A stretch of DNA of 64,000 nucleotides from assembly GCF_030284385.1 (NCBI RefSeq), contig NZ_CP127221.1:434001-498000 (forward strand), written 5' to 3'. Position 1 is the stretch's first letter, and the number at the start of each line of letters is the position of its first letter. This DNA is from Altererythrobacter rubellus. Lineage in GTDB: Bacteria; Pseudomonadota; Alphaproteobacteria; Sphingomonadales; Sphingomonadaceae. Below, piece after piece: positions 24,270 through 32,560 of this stretch. The position numbers and the translations under genes were made by a program. The notes under the pieces were generated by a model. It was given only the letters and a program-made list of their open reading frames with translations. It ran no database searches and had not been told where the DNA came from.

Positions 24270-25010
24270 TGCGGCCACGGTGTGGCTGTTCCGACAGGAA
24301 CTCCTAAAGGCCGAGACAATCGGCAAGCTCTTCGCCCGCTTCGATACAGCATTGACGGACCGCCTTTTTGTGGTGATGGGCCGCCATCTCATCAATAAGA
24401 CTGAGATGTCTGGTGCAAAGCGGCACATTATCGAGGACGAGAATGCCGAACTCAAACAGGGCAATGTCCGTGAACGCTGGAAGGAGATGTATGCCAAGGT
24501 CCGCCAGAAGGACCGCGAGGCGCGGAGGACGGTCAAATGCGCCGAAGGCAAGGTGAAGGAGGGGGCCGATTTCAAAGCGTTCAAGCCAGCGGATCTTTCC
24601 TTCGAGATGATTGGCTGCAAAACCACATCGACAGCGATGCCTTCGTGAGTTAATTCACATGCGGGACGCCCATGCTGCCAATGCATTATGACGAGGCGCG
24701 GCTCCTTGGTCTCATCAGCAATCGGGGCGCCGAGGAGCGTGTTGGCCGACACTGCATACCAATCAAAGAAGAACGAGGCCTTCATCGGGCGCGGCATGTT
24801 CGAGAGCCATATCCATCATACGCTAATGAGCCGCTTACAACTGCTGAAGCGTACCGCCCGAGGCACTGCAAAACATTCCGCGGCGCGCTTGGCGGCCGGG
24901 CAGAAAGCACCGCGCGGGCCCTTTCATCAGCACCATCGGTATCGCCTACTAGCTATTGACATCAAGGCGGTCAGCATGGCCTATAACTTTCAACCTCACG
25001 CATGAGGCGA
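24270..25010 (+). pseudogene. IS5-family transposase (second type), frameshifted
   Basis: A degraded transposase of a different IS5 subgroup from the relic at 21784. Frame 1 holds TVWLFRQELLKAETIGKLFA, RFDTALTDRLFVVMGRHLIN, KMYAKV-like and RQKDREARRTVKCAEGKVKE, and stops at 24648 after GCKTT where GYKNH is expected. The next frame continues with VLADTAYQSKKNEAFIGRGM and ESHIHH, and a third shift gives IKAVSMAYNFQPHA, the normal C-terminal end. At least two frameshifts and a missing N-terminus make it non-functional. Confidence 0.75.
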
Positions 25011-25343
25011 TGGCGAGGCGTGCGCGAGCATAAGCCGAAAACGGCGTGCAGGCCGGCGCTACTACGAAGAAACTCAAGGCAAGCGGGCCCAAAAGGCCAA
25101 TTCCACACTCAAAGACTGTTATCCGATCCCTCGCGACGCCTTCATGTCGAGAATAGCCGGATCTTTGAGGTATCGAACTAATGCTCTGCCGCCAGCCAAA
25201 TTTCATCAACCCTTTCCTTGATACTGGCAACGATCGAACTACCGATCCCATGTGCAGAAGCCTTCGAGAAATTTTGGAAGGGGATCAATATTTGACAAAG
25301 CGGAATTCCAGATTCAAAATATTAGGCTGAACAGGATTATAAA
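25011..25343. other. Gap before the AT-rich membrane gene
   Basis: No credible gene. The first part may be the eroded downstream end of the IS5 relic; the last 80 bases become strongly AT-rich and probably carry the promoter and ribosome-binding region of the gene at 25344. Confidence 0.4.
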
Positions 25344-26459
25344 ATGGGACAAAAATTCATTCAGCGTGATCTAAAAACCAATCAATTCATCATGCCAATT
25401 GTATTGGGCGCCATTCTTTTCTTTATGGGATCCATTTTTTTAAAAACAGTCGGATATGATGCAATTTTTAATAATAGTTTCTTTCAATTTTTTGCAGATT
25501 CAAATACCTATCACGAACTATATGAAACAAAGTCATATGACGTCGCATCTCTTATAGGCGTGCAAAATAACCTTGTCGGGCCCTTATTAATTTTATCAAT
25601 AGCGCAAGGAAATTTATACGCGGTTCTTTTTCAAAATATAATTATTTTTATTGCATCTATTATTCTTATTTGTAAATCATATTCCATCAACACTTCAAAA
25701 ACTGCAATATTGATATTATTGCTTTCTCCAATGATGGTTTCATCATTATTGTCTGTAAACAAAGAAATTATTTCTTTTCTTGTGATATCAATAATAATTT
25801 ACTCATTGAGGTTCCAAAAAGTACAATATTTTGCCATAGCCTTAATTATTTCATTGATGGTACGGTGGCAAATGAGTGCTTTTTGTATATTACTGGCCAT
25901 TGCAGTATTGTTAAAAAATTATAGACGCGTTTATTTCACATTACTTATGTTAATTTTGTTATCATTAATATTTTATTATTCCCAGAGTTTTTTGTCTCCG
26001 GTGCTGGATAGAGTCGATTTTTACAATCTCCAATACACCGATGGTAGTGGGGTTTTTGAGGCGCTCGGAGAATTACAGAAGAATGGATTTTATTTTATTG
26101 TTTCAGCACTAAAGGCCGCCCACCTATTATTTTCAATGGGTACAAAGTTATCACAAATTATTAATCCATATAACTTTTACAACGACACAATTCAAGGACT
26201 CCACAGCCTCTCGAACATATTTTTATTTTTTTTACTCTTGGTAAGACGTAAAATAGATATAAATAACGATCTCATTTTTATATCTATTATATACTGTGCA
26301 GTGTTCTGTCTTACTCCAGTGTATGCTCCAAGGTATTTATTTCCGGTAACAATTTTGTGGATCCTTGCGCTTATTGTCGACAAGTCCAAGGCTGACATCC
26401 TATTCAATGGGCAGAGTGTGGTCACAGGACGCTGTCGCCTTCCTGCGTCCGCTCAGTAG
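25344..26459 (+). CDS. wzy: AT-rich polytopic membrane protein, candidate O-antigen polymerase (Wzy)
   Basis: 371 residues, about ten hydrophobic segments, e.g. FIMPIVLGAILFFMGSIFL, NIIIFIASIILICKS, TAILILLLSPMMVSSLLS, VYFTLLMLILLSLIFYYS and a large periplasmic-type loop at about 215-275. Wzy proteins share little sequence, so the call rests on topology, size and position with wzx. Base composition and codon use (AAT, ATA, TTA, TTT) are strikingly different from both neighbours, indicating separate origin. The last about 15 codons return to GC-rich sequence (VVTGRCRLPASAQ) and are probably read-through past a junction near 26395, so the natural C-terminus may be lost. Confidence 0.65.
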   Translation: MGQKFIQRDLKTNQFIMPIVLGAILFFMGSIFLKTVGYDAIFNNSFFQFFADSNTYHELYETKSYDVASLIGVQNNLVGPLLILSIAQGNLYAVLFQNIIIFIASIILICKSYSINTSKTAILILLLSPMMVSSLLSVNKEIISFLVISIIIYSLRFQKVQYFAIALIISLMVRWQMSAFCILLAIAVLLKNYRRVYFTLLMLILLSLIFYYSQSFLSPVLDRVDFYNLQYTDGSGVFEALGELQKNGFYFIVSALKAAHLLFSMGTKLSQIINPYNFYNDTIQGLHSLSNIFLFFLLLVRRKIDINNDLIFISIIYCAVFCLTPVYAPRYLFPVTILWILALIVDKSKADILFNGQSVVTGRCRLPASAQ

Positions 26460-26496
26460 TTTGCGCCGCTTGGCCCCGTCAGAAAAAGATTTGGTG

Positions 26497-27786
26497 ATGC
26501 TCCGACCCTGTGCCCCTATCCCTGAGTGCCAACCAAACTTGCGTGTTCTAATCATAGATGGTGTCGGTCTGTTCGGCGGTGCCTCGCGAAGCTTGTTCGA
26601 ATCGATGCGCGGCTTTCGCGAGCCGGTTGAGCGCCTCTTCTTCGTTCAGAAGGGGACTGCGAACGCCTATTACCGTCCCTATGGCCGTGACATGATCGCG
26701 GTGCGCGGCATCACCCGTTTCGACAATTCGCGCGCGTCGCACTATCGCGGTGTGCGATGGCTCGTTCTCGGACGAGAGCTCGCATATCTGCCCTCGACGA
26801 TCCTAGGCCTTCTGAAGGCGAAGCTCCGCTGGCGATCGGTCGACCTAATCCACGTCAATGAAGTGACGGAGATTTTTCCGGGCCTACTAGCGAAATTCTT
26901 ATTTCGCGCGCCGATGATCGTCCATGTCCGCTCGCTCATCTGGAACGACCGATCGAAGCTGCGGGTCAGGATTCTCGACCGGCTGCTGCACCGCTATGCC
27001 GATGCGGTCGTTGCGATCGACGAGGACAATCGCGTCCGGTTCGATCCGGCGTTGAATGTTGAGGTCATTCACAACAGTCTCGATTACAAGAATATGCCGC
27101 CGGGCAGCGACGTTCCTACCGATGCACTTGCGCAAATTCCTGCTAAGGCTTTCGTCGTCGGCTTCATTGGCAATCTGCACGCGGGCAAGGGCGTGTTCGA
27201 GCTGCTCGAAGCAGCCGATCTTGTCCGCAAGGCGGGGGCGAATATCCATTTCTTGATCGTCGGCAGCTCAGAACGTTCGGACAGGGGGCTGGTTTGGTCG
27301 GTGTTGAACCTGCTTGGGCTAGCTCAGGAGCAGCAATCGGCCTTCGTCGCGAAGCTCGAGGAAAAGAATTTGACCTCCTGTTTCCATTTCGCCGGCCACA
27401 CCGCCAATATCGCCCCTTGGATCGAGGCAATGGATGTCGTGGCCTTTCCGTCGCATTTCGATGCGTGCGGGCGCCCAGTGTTTGAGGCAGCCTTCTTCGG
27501 CCGGCCCAGCATCGTCGCGCTATCTTCGCCGAAGGACGATACGCTGCAAGACGGGGTCACGGGGATTGCGATCGAACGCCCCGATCCGCGGCTACTTGCC
27601 GATGCCATCCTCACGATGGCGGCAGATCCCGAGCGGACCCGTAAGCTGGGTGAGGCGGCGCGCAAACTTGCCCATGCAAACTTCACGCCGGAGGTCAATT
27701 CGCAGAAACTGCTCGATCTCTACAAGCGCGTCGCCGCCGGGCAAACCCAGCCAGATCGCGAACCATCCGATCGTTCGTCATTGTGA
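26497..27786 (+). CDS. Family 4 glycosyltransferase (GT-B)
   Basis: 429 residues from ATG 26497. N-terminal domain: NLRVLIIDGVGLFGGASRSL, LIHVNEVTEIFPGLLAKFLF, APMIVHVRSLI, DAVVAIDEDNR. C-terminal donor domain: FVVGFIGNLHAGKGVFELLE, HFLIVGSSER, FAGHTANIAPWIEAMDVVAF, PSHFDACGRPVFEAAFFGRP (Glu-x7-Glu type), LGEAARKLAHANF. It transfers a nucleotide-sugar residue to the lipid-linked acceptor on the cytoplasmic face; donor unknown. The open frame reaches back to 26365 into the previous gene, and the first 132 bases of it are out of family, so the internal start is preferred. Confidence 0.85.
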   Translation: MLRPCAPIPECQPNLRVLIIDGVGLFGGASRSLFESMRGFREPVERLFFVQKGTANAYYRPYGRDMIAVRGITRFDNSRASHYRGVRWLVLGRELAYLPSTILGLLKAKLRWRSVDLIHVNEVTEIFPGLLAKFLFRAPMIVHVRSLIWNDRSKLRVRILDRLLHRYADAVVAIDEDNRVRFDPALNVEVIHNSLDYKNMPPGSDVPTDALAQIPAKAFVVGFIGNLHAGKGVFELLEAADLVRKAGANIHFLIVGSSERSDRGLVWSVLNLLGLAQEQQSAFVAKLEEKNLTSCFHFAGHTANIAPWIEAMDVVAFPSHFDACGRPVFEAAFFGRPSIVALSSPKDDTLQDGVTGIAIERPDPRLLADAILTMAADPERTRKLGEAARKLAHANFTPEVNSQKLLDLYKRVAAGQTQPDREPSDRSSL

Positions 27787-27837
27787 CCTCACTAAGCCCC
27801 AGCTAAGGGCAGTGTTTGCAAGTTTTGGAGTTGATTT

Positions 27838-28977
27838 GTGCCTTTAATACCTTACCAAATTTGCCAGAATTGTATAATGGACACGAGTGACTCCCTGATC
27901 GCGTTCGACGAGCGGGGGTGGTGCGATTATTGCAATAATTATCACGAAAACATAGTGCCTTACTGGCATACCGACGAACGCGGCGAACGCGAGGTCATGG
28001 CCCAAATCGACAAGATCAAGGCCGACGGCAGAGGGCGTGATTTCGATTGTCTGATCGGCCTGTCAGGCGGTATCGACAGTAGCTATCTGACCTACATCGC
28101 AAAGGAGAAGTTCGGCCTACGCCCTCTACTTTATCACGTCGACGCCGGCTGGAATTCCCAAGAGGCAGTCAATAATATCGAAAAGTTGGTCGATGGACTG
28201 GAGCTTGACCTTTACACTGAAGTCGTGAACTGGCCAGAAATGCGAGACCTGCAGCTTGCATTCTTTAAGGCAGGAGTGCCACACCTCGACACACCTCAGG
28301 ATCATGCCTTCTTTGCTGGGCTATATAATTTTGCTGCAAAAAATAAGGTGAAGTATATCCTCACGGGGGCAAACTACTCGACAGAGTGCGTGCGTGAGCC
28401 GCTCGAATGGCATTATCACGCTTCCGATCTGAGGCAATTGCACGACATCCACCGCCGTTTTGGAACGCGTCCCTTGAAATCGTTCCCGCTAGCCGGGATC
28501 CTAAAATTTAAAGTCTTCTATCGGTTCGCAAAAGGCGTGCGGGTGATTAAGCCTCTCAACTACATTCCTTATTACAAGGAAGCGGCAATGCAGGAACTCG
28601 TGCAACGTTTTGGATGGCAGCGTTATCCGCACAAGCACTATGAGTCCCGCTTCACTCGATTCTACGAAGGGTTCTGGTTGCGGAAGAAATTCGGTTACGA
28701 CAAGCGTCGCGCCCATTTTTCCAGCCTGATCCTGACCGGACAACTAAGTCGGGCAGAAGCGCTCGAGCGGATCGCTCAGGACCCTTATTCTCCTGAGCAG
28801 GTAAAGCAGGACTTCGAGTACATTGCGGCCAAGCTTGGCATAACCGAAGCTGAACTGCAGGCCATGTTCGATGCACCAAACAAAACCTATCGCGACTATG
28901 CGAACATGATGCCGGTGATGGACCTCGGCGCCAAGGTGTTCCGTGTTCTTGGTCTCCAGCGAGCGGTGATGCGTTGA
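27838..28977 (+). CDS. wbuX: N-acetyl sugar amidotransferase, set 2 (WbpG/WbuX)
   Basis: 379 residues, typical WbpG/WbuX length. Cysteine pairs YQICQNCIMDTSD and GWCDYCNNY near the N-terminus, PP-loop DCLIGLSGGIDSSYLTYIAK, then PLLYHVDAGWNSQEAVNNIE, LDTPQDHAFFAGLYNFAAK, ILTGANYSTECVREPLEWHY, PLNYIPYYKEAA, KHYESRFTRFYEGFWL. It starts with GTG 27838. The gene order that follows (hisH-like, hisF-like, fnlA, fnlB, fnlC, wbuB) is that of E. coli O145-type clusters making L-FucNAm, so it probably amidinates L-FucNAc. The stop overlaps the next start. Confidence 0.9.
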   Translation: MPLIPYQICQNCIMDTSDSLIAFDERGWCDYCNNYHENIVPYWHTDERGEREVMAQIDKIKADGRGRDFDCLIGLSGGIDSSYLTYIAKEKFGLRPLLYHVDAGWNSQEAVNNIEKLVDGLELDLYTEVVNWPEMRDLQLAFFKAGVPHLDTPQDHAFFAGLYNFAAKNKVKYILTGANYSTECVREPLEWHYHASDLRQLHDIHRRFGTRPLKSFPLAGILKFKVFYRFAKGVRVIKPLNYIPYYKEAAMQELVQRFGWQRYPHKHYESRFTRFYEGFWLRKKFGYDKRRAHFSSLILTGQLSRAEALERIAQDPYSPEQVKQDFEYIAAKLGITEAELQAMFDAPNKTYRDYANMMPVMDLGAKVFRVLGLQRAVMR

Positions 28978-29588
28978 TCCACGTCGTCGATTATGGGCTC
29001 GGGAATGTTGGCGCATTCCTCACGCTCTACAAAAGATTGGAGATACCCGCGATCGCGGCGACCACATCGACGGAGTTGGTAGGCGCTGATCACATCCTTT
29101 TACCGGGGGTAGGATCCTTCGATCATGCGATGCGGTCGTTGAATGCGTCTGGCATGCGTGAAACGCTAGATCGTCTCGTGGTCGAACAGAAGGTTCCAGT
29201 CTTGGGCGTTTGCGTGGGGATGCAGATTCTCGGTGATAGCAGCGATGAGGGGCGCGACGCCGGTCTTGGTTGGATTTCTGGAAGCATTCGGGATCTGGCC
29301 GGGCGAGGGGCGGCTCATAATGGACTCCCGCTCCCACATATGGGGTGGAACGATGTTCAACCTCAAGGGAATGTGCCATTGCTCGCGGGGATCCCCGACC
29401 CACGTTTCTATTTTCTGCACAGCTTCTACTTCGAAAATCGTGATGCGGCGGACGCAACCGCGACTGTGGAGTATGGTGCTCAGTTCACCTGTATGGTGAA
29501 CCGAGGCAATGTATGGGGGGTGCAGTTCCATCCAGAAAAGAGCCACCGGTATGGAATGGCACTCCTGAAAAACTTCGCGGAGCTCTGA
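28974..29588 (+). CDS. wbuY: HisH-like glutamine amidotransferase, set 2 (WbuY)
   Basis: 204 residues. TTG 28974 overlaps the previous stop (TTGA) and yields the HisH start MIHVVDYGLGNVGAFLTLYK; no ATG fits better. Catalytic Cys in VLGVCVGMQILGDSS, catalytic His and Glu in GVQFHPEKSHRYGM, and oxyanion region LPGVGSFDHAMRSL are intact. Supplies ammonia to the sugar amidotransferase. Only distantly similar to the set 1 HisH, which argues against recent duplication of the set. Confidence 0.9.
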   Translation: MIHVVDYGLGNVGAFLTLYKRLEIPAIAATTSTELVGADHILLPGVGSFDHAMRSLNASGMRETLDRLVVEQKVPVLGVCVGMQILGDSSDEGRDAGLGWISGSIRDLAGRGAAHNGLPLPHMGWNDVQPQGNVPLLAGIPDPRFYFLHSFYFENRDAADATATVEYGAQFTCMVNRGNVWGVQFHPEKSHRYGMALLKNFAEL

Positions 29589-29590
29589 GC

Positions 29591-30370
29591 ATGCTTCGTC
29601 CGCGCATCGTACCCTGCTTGCTGGTTCACGAGGGAGGGCTTGTGAAAACCGTGCGCTTCAATGATCCCACCTACGTCGGTGATCCCATCAACGCAGTGCG
29701 GATATTTAACGAGAAAGAAGTCGATGAACTGGTCGTTCTTGATATTGATGCGACAGCAAAGAGCGTTGAACCCGACTTCAATCTGATCGGAAACCTCGCT
29801 GCAGAATGCCGGATGCCTCTTTGTTATGGTGGCGGCATCACATCTGTTGCTCAAGCCAAAAGAATTATCAGCTTAGGTGTCGAAAAAGTGGCGCTCAGCG
29901 CATCCGCTGTCGCAAATCCGGCGTTGGTATCTGAAATTTCTGCTGAGATCGGACGTCAATCGACGGTTGTGGTTCTTGACGTCCGCAAGCGGACGTTTGG
30001 AGGCCGATATGATGTTTATACGCACAATGGTACCATCAAGACCGGCTTATCGGCCTTGGATTTCGCTAAAGAATTGGAAGTGCGCGGCGCCGGCGAGATT
30101 GTTTTCAATTCGATCGATCGGGACGGAACGACCAAAGGATACGATCTGGATCTAGCGCGCCAGCTGCGCGCGGCGGTTAATGTGCCCATTAGCATGGTTG
30201 GCGGCGCGGGCAGCCTCGAAGACATTGAAGAATTAATTTGTGAAGTTGGCGTGCTCGGCGCTATTGCTGGCAGTCTCTTTGTTTTCAAAGGAAAGTACCG
30301 GGCGGTGCTTATCAACTACCCTCAGCCAGATCTAAAAGAACAATTGGTTCTTCGTTCACTTAAGAAGTAG
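29591..30370 (+). CDS. wbuZ: HisF-like subunit of sugar amidation, set 2 (WbuZ)
   Basis: 259-residue barrel beginning at ATG 29591, two bases after the HisH stop. The N-terminus RPRIVPCLLVHEGGLVKTVR shows Leu-Val where HisF has the catalytic Asp (CLDV), as in the WbuZ/HisF2 branch, so it should not cyclise the histidine intermediate. Further: YVGDPINAVRIFNEKEVDEL, CYGGGITSVAQAKRIISLGV, VVLDVRKRTFGGRYDVYTHN, SIDRDGTTKGYDLDLARQLR. It most likely holds WbuY and channels ammonia to WbuX. Confidence 0.9.
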   Translation: MLRPRIVPCLLVHEGGLVKTVRFNDPTYVGDPINAVRIFNEKEVDELVVLDIDATAKSVEPDFNLIGNLAAECRMPLCYGGGITSVAQAKRIISLGVEKVALSASAVANPALVSEISAEIGRQSTVVVLDVRKRTFGGRYDVYTHNGTIKTGLSALDFAKELEVRGAGEIVFNSIDRDGTTKGYDLDLARQLRAAVNVPISMVGGAGSLEDIEELICEVGVLGAIAGSLFVFKGKYRAVLINYPQPDLKEQLVLRSLKK

Positions 30371-30408
30371 GCGCTTAGGCGTTTTCTGCCTGTCGTTATG
30401 GATAAAAT

Positions 30409-31449
30409 ATGACTGACAAAATTTTCTCCGACCGCACTCTGCTGATCACCGGCGGAACGGGATCATTCGGCAATGCGGTTCTGCGGCGGCTTCTGGACTC
30501 CAGCCTGAAGGAGATCAGAATCTTCAGCCGGGATGAAAAAAAACAGGATGACATGCGCAAGCACTTCAACAATCCAAAGCTGAAGTTTTATATCGGCGAT
30601 GTGCGAGATTACGCATCTGTCGTGAATGTCGTGCGTGGGGTTGACTTTATTTTTCACGCTGCGGCACTCAAGCAGGTCCCTTCATGTGAGTTTTATCCAC
30701 TAGAAGCCGTAAAGACAAACGTTCTGGGCACCGAAAACGTGCTTGAGGCTGCGATTAATTGTGGAGTTAAGCGCGTTATCTGCCTCAGTACGGACAAAGC
30801 CGTCTACCCCATCAATGCCATGGGTATCTCTAAGGCTATGATGGAGAAAGTGGCCGTCGCTAAATCCCGCAGCAGCGAAAACACCGTCATCTGTGCTACC
30901 AGATATGGCAATGTCATGGCCTCGCGCGGCTCGGTCATTCCTCTCTTTGCCAACCAGCTGCGAGCCGATAAGCCGATCACCATCACAGATCCAGAAATGA
31001 CCCGGTTTATGATGACCTTGGACGATGCGGTCGAATTGGTTCTTTATGCTTTCAGGCATGGCAAGCCCGGTGAAATATTCGTTCAAAAGGCTCCTGCAGC
31101 GACCATCTCGACCTTGGCCAAGGCAATGTGCCAGATGTTGGGTAAAACAGCCCATCCGATCAATGAAATCGGCACAAGGCATGGCGAAAAATTGTTCGAA
31201 GTTTTGCTAAGCCGCGAGGAAATGGCAGCGGCCGAAGACCTCGGTGAATATTTTTGCGTCTCCCCGGATCTGCGAGATTTGAACTACGAAAAATTCGTGG
31301 ATCAAGGGGAGCGAAGCATCTCGCTGGCGGAGGATTACAATTCGCATAATACGACTCGACTCGATCTGAAGGGCATGGAGTCGTTGCTGCTGAAGCTACC
31401 GTTCATGCGTGCCATGGTGGCAGGCCAATACATCTCACCGGAGGACTGA
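30409..31449 (+). CDS. fnlA: UDP-GlcNAc 4,6-dehydratase/5-epimerase, L-FucNAc pathway
   Basis: First enzyme of UDP-L-FucNAc synthesis. 346 residues of the CapD/FnlA short-chain dehydrogenase type: LLITGGTGSFGNAVLRRLLD, FSRDEKKQDDMRKHFNNPKL, YIGDVRDYASVVNVVRGVDF, FHAAALKQVPSCEFYPLEAV, LSTDKAVYPINAMGISKAMM (catalytic Met-x3-Lys type centre), RYGNVMASRGSVIPLF, ITDPEMTRFMMTLDDAVELV, RHGEKLFEVLLSREEM. Separated from the amidation set by 38 bases and followed 1 base later by fnlB. Confidence 0.93.
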   Translation: MTDKIFSDRTLLITGGTGSFGNAVLRRLLDSSLKEIRIFSRDEKKQDDMRKHFNNPKLKFYIGDVRDYASVVNVVRGVDFIFHAAALKQVPSCEFYPLEAVKTNVLGTENVLEAAINCGVKRVICLSTDKAVYPINAMGISKAMMEKVAVAKSRSSENTVICATRYGNVMASRGSVIPLFANQLRADKPITITDPEMTRFMMTLDDAVELVLYAFRHGKPGEIFVQKAPAATISTLAKAMCQMLGKTAHPINEIGTRHGEKLFEVLLSREEMAAAEDLGEYFCVSPDLRDLNYEKFVDQGERSISLAEDYNSHNTTRLDLKGMESLLLKLPFMRAMVAGQYISPED

Positions 31450-31450
31450 G

Positions 31451-32557
31451 TTGAAGGTCCTGATCACTGGCGCCGACGGCTTCATAGGAAAAACTTTGCG
31501 TGTCCGCCTCGAGGAGGACCCCGGGTTTGAGGTGAGCACGTTCGTACGCGGCGGATCGATTGCCCTGCTCCACGAACGAGTTCGTGCCTCCGACGCGGTC
31601 GTCCATTTGGCGGGCGAAAATCGGCCCGTCGATCCAACTCAGTTCATGGCTGTAAACGGAGGGCTCACCGAGGAGCTATGCTCCGCGATCAAGGCGGCAG
31701 GGCGGCCGATCCCGCTTATCTACGCATCCTCCATCCAGGTGGAACAAAGCAACCTCTATGGCGCCAGCAAACGTGCGGGAGAGGAGGCGGCTATTGCTTT
31801 GTCTGCGATGCCTGGTCAGGCCTGCGCCATCTTCCGCCTGCCCAATGTGTTCGGGAAATGGTGTAGGCCCAACTATAACTCGGCGGTGGCAACTTTCTGC
31901 CATAACATTGCCAGGGGTTTGCCGATCCAGATCAACGAGCACGGGGCGCCGCTCACTCTGGCGTACGTCGATGATGTAGTTGATGCGATGATCCGCGCAA
32001 TTCAATTGCCCCAGAGCGGTATTAGTTGGCCTGATATCGATCCAACCCATGAGACGACGGTCGGCGCTGTGGCGGATTTGATCCGTTCATTTCGGGACAG
32101 TAGGGATACCTTGATAACTGAGCAGGTAGGGACGGGACTAACCCGCGCACTTTATTCGACCTATGTGAGCTATCTTCCTCCAGAAGAGTTTAGCTACGGC
32201 GTTCCAGTTCATAGTGACGCGCGCGGAATTTTCGTGGAAATGCTCAAAACGAAGGACAGCGGCCAGATTTCTTTCTTCACAGCGCATCCTGGCGTCACGC
32301 GAGGCGGACATTATCATCACAGCAAGACGGAGAAATTTCTCGTCCTCCGAGGGAAGGCGCGCTTCGGTTTTAGGAACATCATCACCGACGAGTTTCACAT
32401 GCTGGAAACGAGCGGAGACGCCCCGAGGATCGTTGAGACTATCCCTGGTTGGAGCCACGACATCACGAATGTCGGCGATGAGGAAATGTTAGTGATGCTC
32501 TGGGCCAATGAGATTTTTGACCGCGAGCGCCCTGATACCATTGCGAGGAGCGTCTGA
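31451..32557 (+). CDS. fnlB: Bifunctional epimerase/reductase with cupin tail, L-FucNAc pathway
   Basis: FnlB/WbjC: C3-epimerises and reduces the FnlA product. 368 residues from TTG 31451, giving MKVLITGADGFIGKTLRVRL; an upstream ATG at 31409 lies inside fnlA. The Rossmann part shows VVHLAGENRPVDPTQFMAVN, YASSIQVEQSNLYGASKRAG and FRLPNVFGKWCRPNYNSAVA. The C-terminal cupin part (about 270-365) shows KDSGQISFFTAHPGVTRGGH, YHHSKTEKFLVLRGKARFGF and PGWSHDITNVGDEE. Both domains are complete. Confidence 0.92.
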   Translation: MKVLITGADGFIGKTLRVRLEEDPGFEVSTFVRGGSIALLHERVRASDAVVHLAGENRPVDPTQFMAVNGGLTEELCSAIKAAGRPIPLIYASSIQVEQSNLYGASKRAGEEAAIALSAMPGQACAIFRLPNVFGKWCRPNYNSAVATFCHNIARGLPIQINEHGAPLTLAYVDDVVDAMIRAIQLPQSGISWPDIDPTHETTVGAVADLIRSFRDSRDTLITEQVGTGLTRALYSTYVSYLPPEEFSYGVPVHSDARGIFVEMLKTKDSGQISFFTAHPGVTRGGHYHHSKTEKFLVLRGKARFGFRNIITDEFHMLETSGDAPRIVETIPGWSHDITNVGDEEMLVMLWANEIFDRERPDTIARSV

Positions 32558-32560
32558 CTT

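Noticed and set aside
24949-25251. 100-codon minus-strand frame beside the IS5 relic
   Set aside because: Lies over decayed transposase sequence and shows no protein family.
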